Assembly (NCBI GenBank): GCA_946222675.1
Contig: CAMIMA010000002.1
Span: forward strand, 150,071-214,070
Direction of reading: 5' to 3'
From: an uncultured Candidatus Saccharibacteria bacterium
GTDB lineage: Bacteria; Patescibacteriota; Saccharimonadia; Saccharimonadales; Saccharimonadaceae
DNA: 64,000 nucleotides
Within the stretch, counting starts at the first letter, position 1, and every line of letters begins with the position of its first letter. The translations under genes were made by a program, and so were the position numbers. Shown here piece after piece: positions 34,319-42,946 of the stretch. The notes beneath the pieces are model-generated. The model was not told the origin of the DNA and searched no databases. It saw only the letters and a list, made by a program, of their open reading frames with translations.

Positions 34319-34624
34319 TTATTTAATAGAGGTAATCTTGATGCGAGTATACTCGTGACGACCGCCACGAACCTTGTTGATACGCTTCTTAGCTTTGAAG
34401 CGAATCGCCAACGTCTTTTCGCCCTTAGCTAGGGCATCAACGACTTCGGCGCTTACCTTTACACCCTTCACGGTTGGCGTGCCGACTGTCGTTTTGTCTC
34501 CATCGATAGTCAACAGTGCATCAAACGTGAGAGCTTTTTCAGCCTCTGGCAGATGATCTACCAAAAGGGTCTCGCCTTCGGCAACAGTGTATTGCTTATT
34601 GCCACTTGTAATGACTGCTTTCAT
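34319..34624 (-). CDS. rplU: 50S ribosomal protein L21
   Basis: A 101-aa L21, normal length. G-N-K-Q-Y-T-V near the N-terminus and the basic K-A-K-K-R-I-N-K-V-R-G-G-R near the C-terminus are typical. AAAGGA precedes the ATG. Usually rplU is followed by rpmA; here it stands alone, with its own terminator and a TTGACC-N17-TACACT promoter that is back-to-back with the def promoter. Confidence 0.96.
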   Translation of the reverse strand: MKAVITSGNKQYTVAEGETLLVDHLPEAEKALTFDALLTIDGDKTTVGTPTVKGVKVSAEVVDALAKGEKTLAIRFKAKKRINKVRGGRHEYTRIKITSIK

Positions 34625-34651
34625 TTAATTCCTTTACTTATTAACTCTACC

Positions 34652-34680
34652 AGTGTAACACATCGCCCGCCGCGGGTCAA
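34652..34680 (-). promoter_or_regulatory. rplU promoter
   Basis: TTGACC (34675-34680), 17 nt, TACACT (34652-34657). Divergent from def, whose TATAAT is at 34693-34698. Confidence 0.8.
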
Positions 34681-34704
34681 CGCTTAATCTGGTATAATGG
34701 TACC

Positions 34705-35343
34705 ATGAAGTCTAGCTACACATATCAAGATATTATTACCCTGCCCAACGACCACTTGCGCGAGCGCAGCCAGCGGGTCGACGCCCTATCGCCCACGACA
34801 CAGCAAATTATCGCCGACATGAAGGCGGCCGCGCTTGACTGGGAAGCCTCGCGCCCACATGAGGTGGCAGTGGCGCTCGCAGCGGTGCAAATTGACCAAA
34901 TGGCGCGCGTAATTATCATCCGCGAAGATTTTGACGACAAAGACAACCACAATTTTACCGTACTCATCAACCCCGAAATTGTTAAGTACGAGGGCAAAAT
35001 TGAATACGACCAAGAGGGTTGCCTCTCTATTAAAGACATTTACGGCGAAGTACCCCGCTACACCAAGGTGCGCGTGCGCGCTACCGACATCCACGGCAAC
35101 CGCGTCCACGTCAAATCGCCCAACGCCTTTCTGGCGCGGGTGCTGCAGCACGAGATTGACCACACCAATGGCATTTGCTTTATCGACCGCATCGCGCAAG
35201 ACGAAGGCGCCTTCTCCATTTTAATGCCAAACGGCGACCTCAAGCCGATTCCTTACGCAGAAGTGCAAAAAATGCACATCTTGCCGACCGACCCCGAGTA
35301 TATCCGCCAGTGCGCCACGCTTTATAGCAAAAAGCGCGCCTAG
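34705..35343 (+). CDS. def: peptide deformylase
   Basis: A 212-aa metalloenzyme that removes the N-formyl group of nascent proteins. Metal site motifs: E-G-C-L-S near residue 98 and H-E-I-D-H near 150. The first motif is degenerate (A-L-A-A-V-Q for G-x-G-x-A-A-x-Q). TATAAT lies 6 nt before the ATG (leaderless). It is followed by fmt, which adds the formyl group it removes; fmt also has its own TATAAT. Confidence 0.93.
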   Translation: MKSSYTYQDIITLPNDHLRERSQRVDALSPTTQQIIADMKAAALDWEASRPHEVAVALAAVQIDQMARVIIIREDFDDKDNHNFTVLINPEIVKYEGKIEYDQEGCLSIKDIYGEVPRYTKVRVRATDIHGNRVHVKSPNAFLARVLQHEIDHTNGICFIDRIAQDEGAFSILMPNGDLKPIPYAEVQKMHILPTDPEYIRQCATLYSKKRA

Positions 35344-35363
35344 CCGCGTGGTATAATAGCCCT

Positions 35364-36257
35364 ATGATTAAAGTGATTTTCTTTGGCACCGACGCCATCT
35401 CGGCGCCCAGCCTGTCGGCCTTGATTGACGCCGCGCCATATGAGGTGGTCGCCGTGGTGACCAAGCCGGATTTTAAGCGCGGCCGCGGTCAAACTTTAAC
35501 CCGCCCTGAGGTGGCGCAAATTGCCGACCAACACGGCATTCCTGTCTTACAGCCCGAAAAGCTGAGCGCCGCCGTGAACGACATCGCCGCCTTTCACGCC
35601 GACTGCGGCGCGCTAGTGGCGTACGGCAAGATTATTCCGGAGAGCGTGATTGACCTCTTCCCGCACGGCATCATCAACTTTCACCCGTCCATGCTGCCCG
35701 TCTACCGCGGGCCATCGCCAATCGAAACTGCCGTGGCGCGGGGCGACCACTTCACTGGGTTGACACTGATGCAAGTCGCCAAGGCCATGGATGCCGGCCC
35801 GATTTTTTACCAAGAGCGTGTGGACTTGACCGGCGACGAAACCACCGCCGACCTTTACGCCAAGTTCGCCCAGCGCGGCGCGGAACTCTTTGTCGCGAAG
35901 CTGGCGGATATTGTGGCGGGCAAGCTGCCGCCGCTCGCGCAAGATGACGACCTCGCCACTTACTGCCACATGATTCGCAAGGAGGACGGCGCGCTCGACC
36001 CCGCCACCATGACGGCGCGCGAGTGCTACAACCGCCTGCGGGCGTTCGGCGCATGGCCGAAGTGCCGGATTGAGTTTGGCGGGCAGTCGGTCATTGTGAC
36101 CAAAGCCAAGGCGCTGGAGCCCTTCACGGGCGACGCTTGGGCGGACGTCATCCCCTGCCAAGGCGATAGCGCGCTGCAACTCATCGAAATTTTAAACCCA
36201 AAGAGTGGCAAACGCATGAAGCCCACCGACTTTCTGCGCGGTCTGCATAAAAACTAA
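35364..36257 (+). CDS. fmt: methionyl-tRNA formyltransferase
   Basis: A 297-aa enzyme that formylates initiator Met-tRNA using 10-formyl-THF. F-F-G-T-D near the N-terminus, N-F-H-P-S-M-L-P-V-Y-R-G-P-S-P-I (the catalytic N-x-H-P region) near 108-123, and L-M-x-x-x-x-M-D-A-G-P-I. The C-terminal anticodon-arm domain is present. TATAAT (35352-35357) lies 6 nt before the ATG, so it can be made as a leaderless mRNA independent of def. Confidence 0.95.
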   Translation: MIKVIFFGTDAISAPSLSALIDAAPYEVVAVVTKPDFKRGRGQTLTRPEVAQIADQHGIPVLQPEKLSAAVNDIAAFHADCGALVAYGKIIPESVIDLFPHGIINFHPSMLPVYRGPSPIETAVARGDHFTGLTLMQVAKAMDAGPIFYQERVDLTGDETTADLYAKFAQRGAELFVAKLADIVAGKLPPLAQDDDLATYCHMIRKEDGALDPATMTARECYNRLRAFGAWPKCRIEFGGQSVIVTKAKALEPFTGDAWADVIPCQGDSALQLIEILNPKSGKRMKPTDFLRGLHKN

Positions 36258-36260
36258 TTA

Positions 36261-36287
36261 AACCCCCAGCGCTATAGCTGGGGGGTT
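36261..36287 (+). terminator. fmt terminator
   Basis: AACCCCCAGC-gctata-GCTGGGGGGTT followed by ATTATAT on the plus strand. Confidence 0.8.
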
Positions 36288-36306
36288 ATTATATGAGGTA
36301 GTTAGC

Positions 36307-36819
36307 CTAATCCGCTCTAGCTGGGCGAGCGTCAGGCTCGTCCTCCGCGGGCTCATCTTGCGATGGCAGGCCAGCGATATCGCGCAAGTTGCGCTCCATC
36401 ATATCGGCGTCGCCCCACGCTTCGGCGATGGCAGAACTGAGTGCTTCGTCGCGGCGGTCAAAGATATCCGCATATTTCACGCGCCGGCAACGCTGCGCCA
36501 GCCACTTGATATTGTAGTGGTCTTCATCCGGATAATCCTCAATATTTTGCACGATTTTCTCAGCAGTGGCGCGGTCGGCCAGCTCTAACGCCAGCGCAAT
36601 CGTATCAGTCTCGTTAAAGCCATTAAAGTCGAACGCCAGTTGGCCAGTCTCAATCATCTTGGCTTGCTTTTTGCGTTCCGCCGCATGGCGCGCCGCGTGA
36701 CGCGCATCAATTTGCGCCAGCAGCTGGATAGCAGTCAGCCGGTCCGCCGCTGTCGTCCTACCCACGCGCGACATTAAATCGTCGTATGTCGCTTGAATGT
36801 CTAGTTGTCCTTGCTCCAT
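36307..36819 (-). CDS. hypothetical protein, 170 aa
   Basis: No family recognised. Mostly helical and charged; a basic stretch of H-A-A-R-H-A-A-E-R-K-K lies near residues 40-50, and the last 20 residues are acidic and disordered-looking. The ATG at 36819 is chosen because TAAAAT lies 7 nt upstream (leaderless). It faces the fmt terminator and is divergent from the 36934 pair. Confidence 0.65.
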   Translation of the reverse strand: MEQGQLDIQATYDDLMSRVGRTTAADRLTAIQLLAQIDARHAARHAAERKKQAKMIETGQLAFDFNGFNETDTIALALELADRATAEKIVQNIEDYPDEDHYNIKWLAQRCRRVKYADIFDRRDEALSSAIAEAWGDADMMERNLRDIAGLPSQDEPAEDEPDARPARAD

Positions 36820-36933
36820 AAACAGTATTTTAGCACACGCTTCATAAAAATACCCAAACCCTCTAGCCAACAAATCGGCGGACATACAGGCAAAGTAGTG
36901 GCTACTAATGTATATATATTTTATAATAATATT

Positions 36934-37218
36934 ATGGAAGATTATCTCACGGTGGCGCGGCAATATGTGCCAGAAGCCAGCGCGGCACGCCTCATAAGTA
37001 CCGACCGCTACGACCAAACCACGGCAGCATTAGTAGAACTCAGTGGCTTGTCTGCGCCACGGCGCGTGGTGATTTTTAACGAGCAGCCGGCAGCTTACGA
37101 CTTTGATGAATTTATCATGCAGCTGCTGGATGGCGGACAAGCCGGCGCGCACGTCAACGAGCCCGACGCTACATTAGACTACGGCGGCCGTAAGTACTAC
37201 ATTTTTAATGTCCATTAG
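36934..37218 (+). CDS. hypothetical protein, 94 aa
   Basis: Unknown function. TATAAT (36922-36927) lies 6 nt before the ATG, so the transcript is leaderless. Contains S-T-D-R-Y and R-R-V-V-I-F-N, vaguely like the family 1 DRY/FD order but too short to assign. Followed after 6 nt by the 37225 gene, probably the same operon. Confidence 0.6.
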   Translation: MEDYLTVARQYVPEASAARLISTDRYDQTTAALVELSGLSAPRRVVIFNEQPAAYDFDEFIMQLLDGGQAGAHVNEPDATLDYGGRKYYIFNVH

Positions 37219-37224
37219 TAAACT

Positions 37225-37488
37225 ATGAATAAGCAATTTGAAGAGATGACGCGGGCGGAATTTATCGATTTTGTCGACCAACACTTGGCAGAGCTGGATG
37301 GCGCGGCAATTGAACATATTTTTTCGCTAGCAAGCCTTAACCCTCAGCTGCAGGATGACGATATTGCCAGCGCCATCGTGGCTGGGCTGGGCGCAATTGA
37401 AGGCGACCTCTATAACAAAACCGGCAAAGCAGAGCTTCGCCGGTTAATTGACGCTTATCGTGAAGAGCAGCGCCCGCAAGAACAGTAA
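37225..37488 (+). CDS. hypothetical protein, 87 aa
   Basis: Acidic helical protein of unknown function, second gene of a two-gene unit with 36934. There is no Shine-Dalgarno of note (AAACT before the ATG), so translation is probably coupled. Its stop lies 3 nt from the convergent end of the ABC permease gene. Confidence 0.6.
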   Translation: MNKQFEEMTRAEFIDFVDQHLAELDGAAIEHIFSLASLNPQLQDDDIASAIVAGLGAIEGDLYNKTGKAELRRLIDAYREEQRPQEQ

Positions 37489-37490
37489 GT

Positions 37491-39755
37491 CTACTCAGTC
37501 TGGTTGTTCGTAGGGTCAACGGTGCGGGAGACAGACTTGGTGAGCACCGCCACCACCGCGAGCGTCGCCACGAGCAAGCCACCCACGATGCCGTAAAACA
37601 GCGGCGGCAACTTCGGCGCGACTTTCACGCTGGAACTGAGTTCGAGGAATGAGTTTGCCTCCAAGTAGCCCACGCCAAGCGCTAGCAACGTCGCGGCAAC
37701 CAGTGGTAGCACAGCCTGAATTATCAGCATGCGGCGCAACTCGCCCACTTGCATACCGCAGAGGTGCAGCTCGTACAGCGTGCGGCGGCGCTCCAGCATA
37801 CCCGCCACGGTCGAAATAGCCACACTAATCATCGCCACGGTCATGGTAAAGGCCAGCCCCCAGTAAGTCAGCTTGGACAGCGACTCCATAGCTGCGCGAG
37901 TCGAACTTAATGCTGTTTCGTGTAACCGGTACAGCGTAATTTGACCGCCCGCCAAATTCTTCGCATCGCGGGCCAGCTTCTCGATGGCACTAACCGCCGC
38001 CTCATGCTGTTCGGGCGCCAACGCCACTAAGTACCCCTGCTTGTTTGTCGACGACTTCACGCAAACCGACGGGTCGTTGCAGCCATTAGACTGCTTGAGA
38101 TTAGCAAACTTATCTAGCGCCGGTGCGTACAACACCGCTTTTTCTAGCTTCGACTCCGGACTAAACGCCACATAACGGTGCTGCGGCGAGGTGCAGTCCA
38201 ACTGCTTCATATGTGGCAACATCGCCCGACACTCCGCGACATAATAGAGGTTGGACATCGTATCTTCACCGTTCTTCTCGTCCGTATAACGCAACGTCAC
38301 CAGTGTGAGATTCTTCGCGCCAAACTGCTGCAGCCACCGCCCCAGTTGGGCAACCGCGTCATGGCTTAGCGGCTGCGCGGAATTCTGCCCTAATTTGGCG
38401 AAAGTGGCGTTCGGCTGCGCCAGACCGGCGGCGTTACTTAAAACCTGCTCCACGCCGCCAGAACAAGCAAGGAAGAACGTCCCCGCCAGCACTGCCAAGC
38501 CAATGCCACCCACCGCGCGCGAGATGGCGCGGGCATGGCGGTTGATGTACTTGAAGCTAATCAGGCCAACTGGGCGGCGAGAACACTTCGAGAGCAGCTG
38601 AGACAAGTGGTAAGTGAAGCACGGCACCGCCAGCACAATACCGCACATGCAGATGGCGATAGAGCCAAGCAGCCAATAAGAGACGTTGAGCGTCGACATT
38701 TTGCTCACCTTCACCCAGACCAATATCCCCAGCCCCAGTACCAGCGGTATCAGCCGCCAGAGGCGAGGACGCTTCTCGCTAGCATGCGCCACCATGACAC
38801 CCAGTGGCGAAGTGTGCACCTTACGCATCGCCCACCAGTTGGTGAGACAAACCAGACCCAGCGTACCCGCCGTCAAAAGTGCCACTTGCGGCAACGCCAA
38901 GGTAATTTCTTCAAGCCACAACCGCTGTCCGCCTACAATAGTTAACTCGGCAAGGAATGGCCGCGTTAGCAAGTACAGCACGCCGCCCACCGCCAAGCCA
39001 ACCACTGAAGCTAAGATGGCCTCCAGTAAAATAATGCGCGTGATTTGCCCGTTGGTTGCACCCACCAAGCGCAACGCCGAGTAACGGCGCGCGCGCTGAA
39101 TCGAGCCCAAGCGAATCGCAATCGAAAGCAAGAACAACACTGGCAACATCAGAATCACCACGCCGGCGTACATCACCGTTTTAATCAGCTTTACCGCGGG
39201 AATACGCGCTTCAATTGGGTCAGTATGCCAAATCGTCGGCACAAAGTGGTAAACTTTGCTTACATAAGAAGTACGCCGCACCGGACTAATGCCGCCCGTC
39301 ACCGCCACCAACGCGTCGCGCGTCAGCGTAGCTTGCTTCGGCAAGACTCCAACTAGCTTGTCGCCAAAGCGCTGCCCCAAATTGTCCGCCGGATGACGTT
39401 GCATTGCCTCATATAACGCCGGCGAAACCAGATATTCGCCCTTGCTTGGCAACCGCGTCATGCCTTCTGGCAGCTGCGGCAAACGCGCGCCCGTCGGCTG
39501 CAATTCGTACTGCGCCACGCTTTTTCCGCGCCAATTCGTCCGATAAGCCACCATTTCCACTGGGTCAACGCTGTGATTTTTCTGCTCGCTCGCAAAAGAT
39601 GCCTGAAAAACATCTCGCCCACTCGCCATAAACGGGTCAAACATGGCAGTAAAGAGGAGCATAACGGCAAACCCCACCCCCACGGCGCCGCTAATCAAAG
39701 CAAAGCGCCGCCAGCTCGACTTAAATGAGGTGCGAAAGAGTGTCCAACCTAACAT
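37491..39755 (-). CDS. ABC transporter permease, FtsX/MacB type
   Basis: A 754-aa membrane protein. One N-terminal helix (about 20-40), a large extracytoplasmic domain, three helices around 200-310, further helices near 340-440, a second external domain with Cys residues, and three helices at the C-terminus. This is the duplicated FtsX layout of peptide or lipoprotein exporters. It follows its ATPase by 2 nt and is the last gene of the PadR-ATPase-permease operon. Substrate unknown; antimicrobial peptide export or resistance is plausible. Confidence 0.88.
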   Translation of the reverse strand: MLGWTLFRTSFKSSWRRFALISGAVGVGFAVMLLFTAMFDPFMASGRDVFQASFASEQKNHSVDPVEMVAYRTNWRGKSVAQYELQPTGARLPQLPEGMTRLPSKGEYLVSPALYEAMQRHPADNLGQRFGDKLVGVLPKQATLTRDALVAVTGGISPVRRTSYVSKVYHFVPTIWHTDPIEARIPAVKLIKTVMYAGVVILMLPVLFLLSIAIRLGSIQRARRYSALRLVGATNGQITRIILLEAILASVVGLAVGGVLYLLTRPFLAELTIVGGQRLWLEEITLALPQVALLTAGTLGLVCLTNWWAMRKVHTSPLGVMVAHASEKRPRLWRLIPLVLGLGILVWVKVSKMSTLNVSYWLLGSIAICMCGIVLAVPCFTYHLSQLLSKCSRRPVGLISFKYINRHARAISRAVGGIGLAVLAGTFFLACSGGVEQVLSNAAGLAQPNATFAKLGQNSAQPLSHDAVAQLGRWLQQFGAKNLTLVTLRYTDEKNGEDTMSNLYYVAECRAMLPHMKQLDCTSPQHRYVAFSPESKLEKAVLYAPALDKFANLKQSNGCNDPSVCVKSSTNKQGYLVALAPEQHEAAVSAIEKLARDAKNLAGGQITLYRLHETALSSTRAAMESLSKLTYWGLAFTMTVAMISVAISTVAGMLERRRTLYELHLCGMQVGELRRMLIIQAVLPLVAATLLALGVGYLEANSFLELSSSVKVAPKLPPLFYGIVGGLLVATLAVVAVLTKSVSRTVDPTNNQTE

Positions 39756-39757
39756 GG

Positions 39758-40441
39758 CTACTTCTGCTCCCGCTTAACGTGCTCTACCACCCCGTCGCGC
39801 ACAATCACTTCGCGGTCGGCGTAAGCGGCAATGGTTGGTTCGTGCGTCACCATAATCACGGTCACATTATGTTCGCGCGCCGCCTTGGTAAAAATGCGCA
39901 TCACCTGCTCGGAATTAATGACGTCAAGACTACCCGTCGGCTCGTCGGCAAACACCACTTCAGGCTCAATCACCATGGCGCGGGCAATCGCCACCCGCTG
40001 CGCTTGGCCACCCGAGAGCTCGGTTGCGAGAGCATTCGCCTTGTCGCCCAGCCCCATTTGCTTCAACCAATCCGCCGCGCGGGTGTAAGCTTCACTGCGC
40101 CGCACACCTGCCAAAAGGAGCGGCACCGCCACGTTGTCAAGCGCGGTCAGCTCCGGCACCAGCTGCGAAAATTGGAACACAAAGCCGAACTTCGTCCGCC
40201 GAAGTGCCGTGCGCACACGGTCGGGCGCGCGGTCGATGCGCTGGTCGTTAAACTGCACCGTGCCCTTGGTTGGCTTAATGATGCCCGAGAGGACATGGAG
40301 TAATGTTGACTTGCCCGAGCCCGAAGCGCCCATGATGGCCAAAATCTCGCCCTGCTTTACCTCTAGGTTGGCGCCGCGAAGCGCCTTAGTGCTGCCGTAG
40401 TTTTTGTGTAAATCTTCACCCGCGATAATTATTTTTGACAT
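39758..40441 (-). CDS. ABC transporter ATPase, LolD/MacB type
   Basis: A 227-aa ATPase. Walker [10 protein letters not shown] at about 38-46, Q-loop V-F-Q-F-S-Q-L-V-P, signature [10 protein letters not shown], Walker [14 protein letters not shown], and the switch His in M-V-T-H-E. It powers the adjacent permease. Its start overlaps the PadR gene end by 13 nt, with AAGGAGG ahead of the ATG. Confidence 0.95.
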   Translation of the reverse strand: MSKIIIAGEDLHKNYGSTKALRGANLEVKQGEILAIMGASGSGKSTLLHVLSGIIKPTKGTVQFNDQRIDRAPDRVRTALRRTKFGFVFQFSQLVPELTALDNVAVPLLLAGVRRSEAYTRAADWLKQMGLGDKANALATELSGGQAQRVAIARAMVIEPEVVFADEPTGSLDVINSEQVMRIFTKAAREHNVTVIMVTHEPTIAAYADREVIVRDGVVEHVKREQK

Positions 40442-41070
40442 AGTTCCCTCCTTATGTTGTCAATTTTTCCTTCTGCTTTATCCATCCATTTCAAGTCGGC
40501 GTCAATGTGGTAAATCGCCCCGTCCAACAGAAGCTGCTCCGCCACGTCGGTCGCTATCAGCTGCCGCCGCACCAGCTGGCGCATCGCCGTCAAGTGGGTG
40601 TGGCGCTGGCTGTCGATGTACTGGTGCGGGTCGCCATCCACGAGGAGCGCGAGCATCACCTTGCAGTAAAAAGTAGAGCGCAAGTGTTCGCCGATTTCCT
40701 CGGGCGTGGTCAGCCACGTGTGCAGCGTGGCGAGGCCGTCGGGCGTGATTTGGTACTGTATCTGGCTCGGGCCTTGCGGCTTGGCCGTGGCTTTAGCCTT
40801 GATGTGGGCGGCAAGCGTGGATGCAGTAGCTGCAGCATCTAACGCCGCAGTTGAATTCGCCGCATTGTCAGTCGCGGGGTCGGAGTTGAGCGCCGCGGCG
40901 GGCACAGGTTCAACCTTGTGGTCGCGCACAAGGCGGTTCAATGTGGAATAAATTTGCCCGGTCAAAATGGGCTTGTCGCGGCCAAAAAATTGGTCGTAGA
41001 GCTTCTTCAGCTCGTAGCCGTAATTCGGCTCGATAGCTAGCAGCCCCAGTAACGTCAATTGTGCATTCAT
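40429..41070 (-). CDS. PadR-family transcriptional repressor
   Basis: A 213-aa regulator. The N-terminal winged helix has L-L-G-L-L-A-I-E-P-N-Y-G-Y-E-L-K-K and G-Q-I-Y-S-T-L-N-R-L; the C-terminal half is the PadR helical dimerisation part. An unusual Ala/Thr-rich linker of about 40 residues (around 60-100) separates them. It is the first gene of the ABC operon and probably represses it through the palindrome at 41080-41100. Start at 41070. Confidence 0.9.
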   Translation of the reverse strand: MNAQLTLLGLLAIEPNYGYELKKLYDQFFGRDKPILTGQIYSTLNRLVRDHKVEPVPAAALNSDPATDNAANSTAALDAAATASTLAAHIKAKATAKPQGPSQIQYQITPDGLATLHTWLTTPEEIGEHLRSTFYCKVMLALLVDGDPHQYIDSQRHTHLTAMRQLVRRQLIATDVAEQLLLDGAIYHIDADLKWMDKAEGKIDNIRRELCQK

Positions 41071-41079
41071 TATGTTATT

Positions 41080-41111
41080 ACTATACACTCAGTGTATAGT
41101 ACTGGTCAAGC
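41080..41111 (-). promoter_or_regulatory. PadR operator overlapping the ABC-operon promoter
   Basis: ACTATACAC-tca-GTGTATAGT (41080-41100) is a perfect 9-bp inverted repeat. It covers the spacer and the TATAGT -10 of a promoter whose TTGACC -35 lies at 41106-41111. Binding here would block RNA polymerase, fitting autorepression of padR-ATPase-permease. Confidence 0.8.
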
Positions 41112-41202
41112 AATTTGAACACGAAAATAGTTCGGCGAGATAGCGAACTGTGGAAAACCACCACAATTACTGAGGCGAACTTGATATTTTACGCTTAGCG
41201 TT

Positions 41203-41736
41203 CTAGCGCGCCATTTGCTCGTCTAGCCACGCCATGATGAGCGTCACCAGTCGGTCAAGCTCGGCTGGCGTTAGCGGGCGGCCTTTGGGGATGCTGTGCC
41301 ACTTGGCGATGCAGCCGCGGCAGCAAGTCGCCGTGGCGTGTTGCGCCGTAAACACCGGATGGCCGCGGTAAGGGGTCTGCTTGCCGTCCTTTGGCGGGTC
41401 GGCAATACCCACGCGCGCCGCGAGGAGTTCGTGAGCGTGACGGCAAATGATGGCGCGGCCCTTCTTCATAAAATAATCACGGTCAGCGGGTCGCAAACTA
41501 AAGCTGCTGCGAAACTTCGATTTGCCGAGTCGTTCTAGCAACGCCGCCGCATAAGCTTGGTCGGCGGGCGCGGGGCTGCCTTGGTCTAGCAAATCCGCCG
41601 AATTTACCAGACTTGCTGGAACTTGCGCGCCCGCTCCGGCGCCATCCCCACCCGCACTGATTGGGCACAGGCTCAACTGAAGTTGCGAGCCAGTGGCGGG
41701 CTGTGCTTGAGACACGCGATTTGCTTTATCCTTCAT
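41203..41736 (-). CDS. DUF4186-domain protein
   Basis: A 177-aa protein. The C-terminal 110 residues match DUF4186: S-K-F-R-S-S-F, D-G-K-Q-T-P-Y-R-G-H-P-V-F-T-A-Q-H-A-T-A-T-C-C-R-G-C (read as segments), and K-W-H. Function of the domain is unknown; the conserved His and Cys suggest metal binding. The N-terminal 65 residues are low-complexity. ATG 41736 is chosen because TATAAT lies 7 nt upstream. Confidence 0.8.
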   Translation of the reverse strand: MKDKANRVSQAQPATGSQLQLSLCPISAGGDGAGAGAQVPASLVNSADLLDQGSPAPADQAYAAALLERLGKSKFRSSFSLRPADRDYFMKKGRAIICRHAHELLAARVGIADPPKDGKQTPYRGHPVFTAQHATATCCRGCIAKWHSIPKGRPLTPAELDRLVTLIMAWLDEQMAR

Positions 41737-41837
41737 CACTTTTATTATACGCGCTTCTGGCGCGGGCGGCGGGCTTATGTTATGATAGTAACAATCAAAA
41801 GATAGCACCTTACTGGAGTGCTCCAAAGGAGGTTAAA

Positions 41838-42278
41838 ATGGCAACCATCGAATGCCAAATCGACTCGGTGCGTGAGGCCATGAATCTGGGGCTCGAGGCG
41901 GAAGCCAAGGCAATCATCCAGCGGGCATGGGACTTTTTAGCGCCGGAGTACCGGAATCACCACGGTGCGGGCGAGCAGTATTTGCCGAGTAGCGTAGAGC
42001 AAGCGGCGTTAAGCCACTTTGCCAGCAATCGGTCGTCGGGCGACACCATTTATCGCCTGTCGATTGAAAACTTTCGCTACTGCTTGGCAACTGACCTGCG
42101 CATCGCTTACCGCGACACGCGGGTGTTCGGCGTTTGGGGGCTGATAAATCAGGCTGACGGCTACCGTCTAGTCTGCCGCGGCGCGGCGTTTGACCCGAAC
42201 ACGGGCCAATTAGTCGAACCGTACCACAGTACCAAACCGCTAGACATTCCCCGCCCCACCTTACGGGACACCACATAA
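41838..42278 (+). CDS. possible family 2 protein
   Basis: A 146-aa protein of unknown function. Y-L-P-S-S-V-E-Q at 48-55 may correspond to the family 2 F-x-P-S element, with helical flanks; similarity is weak. The ATG follows AAAGGAGG by 6 nt. The leader has an AGCAC...GTGCT hairpin but no GTACNTTA. It has a strong terminator and lies just upstream of tRNA-Arg and the retroelement. Confidence 0.6.
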   Translation: MATIECQIDSVREAMNLGLEAEAKAIIQRAWDFLAPEYRNHHGAGEQYLPSSVEQAALSHFASNRSSGDTIYRLSIENFRYCLATDLRIAYRDTRVFGVWGLINQADGYRLVCRGAAFDPNTGQLVEPYHSTKPLDIPRPTLRDTT

Positions 42279-42283
42279 CAACC

Positions 42284-42306
42284 AGCACCCAGCTTGTCTG
42301 GGTGCT
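42284..42306 (+). terminator. terminator of the 41838-42278 gene
   Basis: AGCACCCAG-cttgt-CTGGGTGCT followed by TTTATTG. Confidence 0.9.
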
Positions 42307-42514
42307 TTTATTGTAGGAAAGTTGGCAGTAAGCGCGGCTTGATAGCGCGCGGCGGGCTTAACTCTGGCAGCGCGGCAAGTTGGTGAGTTAGGCTGGTGAG
42401 TTAGGCTGGCAAGCTGCCGCCGCCTCTGTTATTTGGCGCACTGGAGCGCGGTTCAACTTTAAATTTGCGTTTTAAATCAAAGTGTGCTACACTAAATAAA
42501 GCTAAACGCGAAAT

Positions 42515-42588
42515 GTGCCTGTAGCTCAGTTGGATAGAGCGTCAGTTTGCGGAACTGAAGGTCATACGTTCGAATCGTACCAGGCACA
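42515..42588 (+). tRNA. tRNA-Arg, anticodon GCG
   Basis: Full cloverleaf: acceptor GTGCCTG/CAGGCAC, D stem GCTC/GAGC, anticodon stem TCAGT/ACTGA with loop TTGCGGA (anticodon GCG at 42549-42551), T arm with TTCGAAT loop (one A-C mismatch at the stem base), discriminator A and an encoded CCA at 42589-42591. GCG reads CGC and CGU. Most bacteria use ACG (inosine-modified) here, so GCG is unusual. It lies directly upstream of the retroelement template. Confidence 0.93.
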
Positions 42589-42600
42589 CCAACATTATCC

Positions 42601-42620
42601 CCCACCCTACACAGGGTGGG
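42601..42620 (+). terminator. terminator after tRNA-Arg
   Basis: CCCACCC-tacaca-GGGTGGG followed by TTTTT. Confidence 0.9.
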
Positions 42621-42697
42621 TTTTTGGTTAAAGTGCTATACTACAAATGGGCACCCCGCCTGCGCGCTTGTCGCTATCATACTTGGGGAGATTTTAT

Positions 42698-42814
42698 CTA
42701 GCGCCTGGAACATTGCTAATGGTTGGGTTGCCGGCATCTTCAATTCCAACAGTAACACCGGCAACAGCAACAACAACAACTCACTGCGCGTTGTCCTATC
42801 CTCCCGCCCAATGT
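42698..42814 (+). other. DGR template repeat (TR)
   Basis: This 117-nt segment aligns without gaps to the 3' end of the 44639-46697 gene (VR at 44641-44757, opposite strand). They differ at 11 positions, and in every case the TR base is A (nine A to G, two A to T); none of the other 87 TR bases differ. TR has 30 adenines, many in AAC codons. In the same frame it reads as a version of the target's C-terminus, so it is a template and not a gene. It lies 3' of the reverse transcriptase and in the opposite orientation. Confidence 0.95.
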
Positions 42815-42910
42815 CTACAAATCAATAGCCTAGTACATCTGCGGACGAACGGCTTAAACGTAAACACAGACAAGAGCGCTTATCGCCCAGCGAACGATAT
42901 AAAAGGTTTA

Positions 42911-42946
42911 CACTAAAGCCCCGTACTTTTGTCCGGGGCTTTAGTG
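42911..42946. terminator. bidirectional terminator between TR and reverse transcriptase
   Basis: A perfect 13-bp stem (42911-42923 with 42934-42946) with a 10-nt loop. T-rich tracts follow in the plus direction (CTATTTT) and, more weakly, in the minus direction. It overlaps the last codons of the RT gene and would end both the TR RNA and the RT mRNA. Confidence 0.75.

Noticed and set aside
42616..42828. Open frame on the plus strand over the template repeat
   Set aside because: It reads like the target's C-terminus only because TR is a copy of VR. It has no proper start site and TR is a non-coding template.
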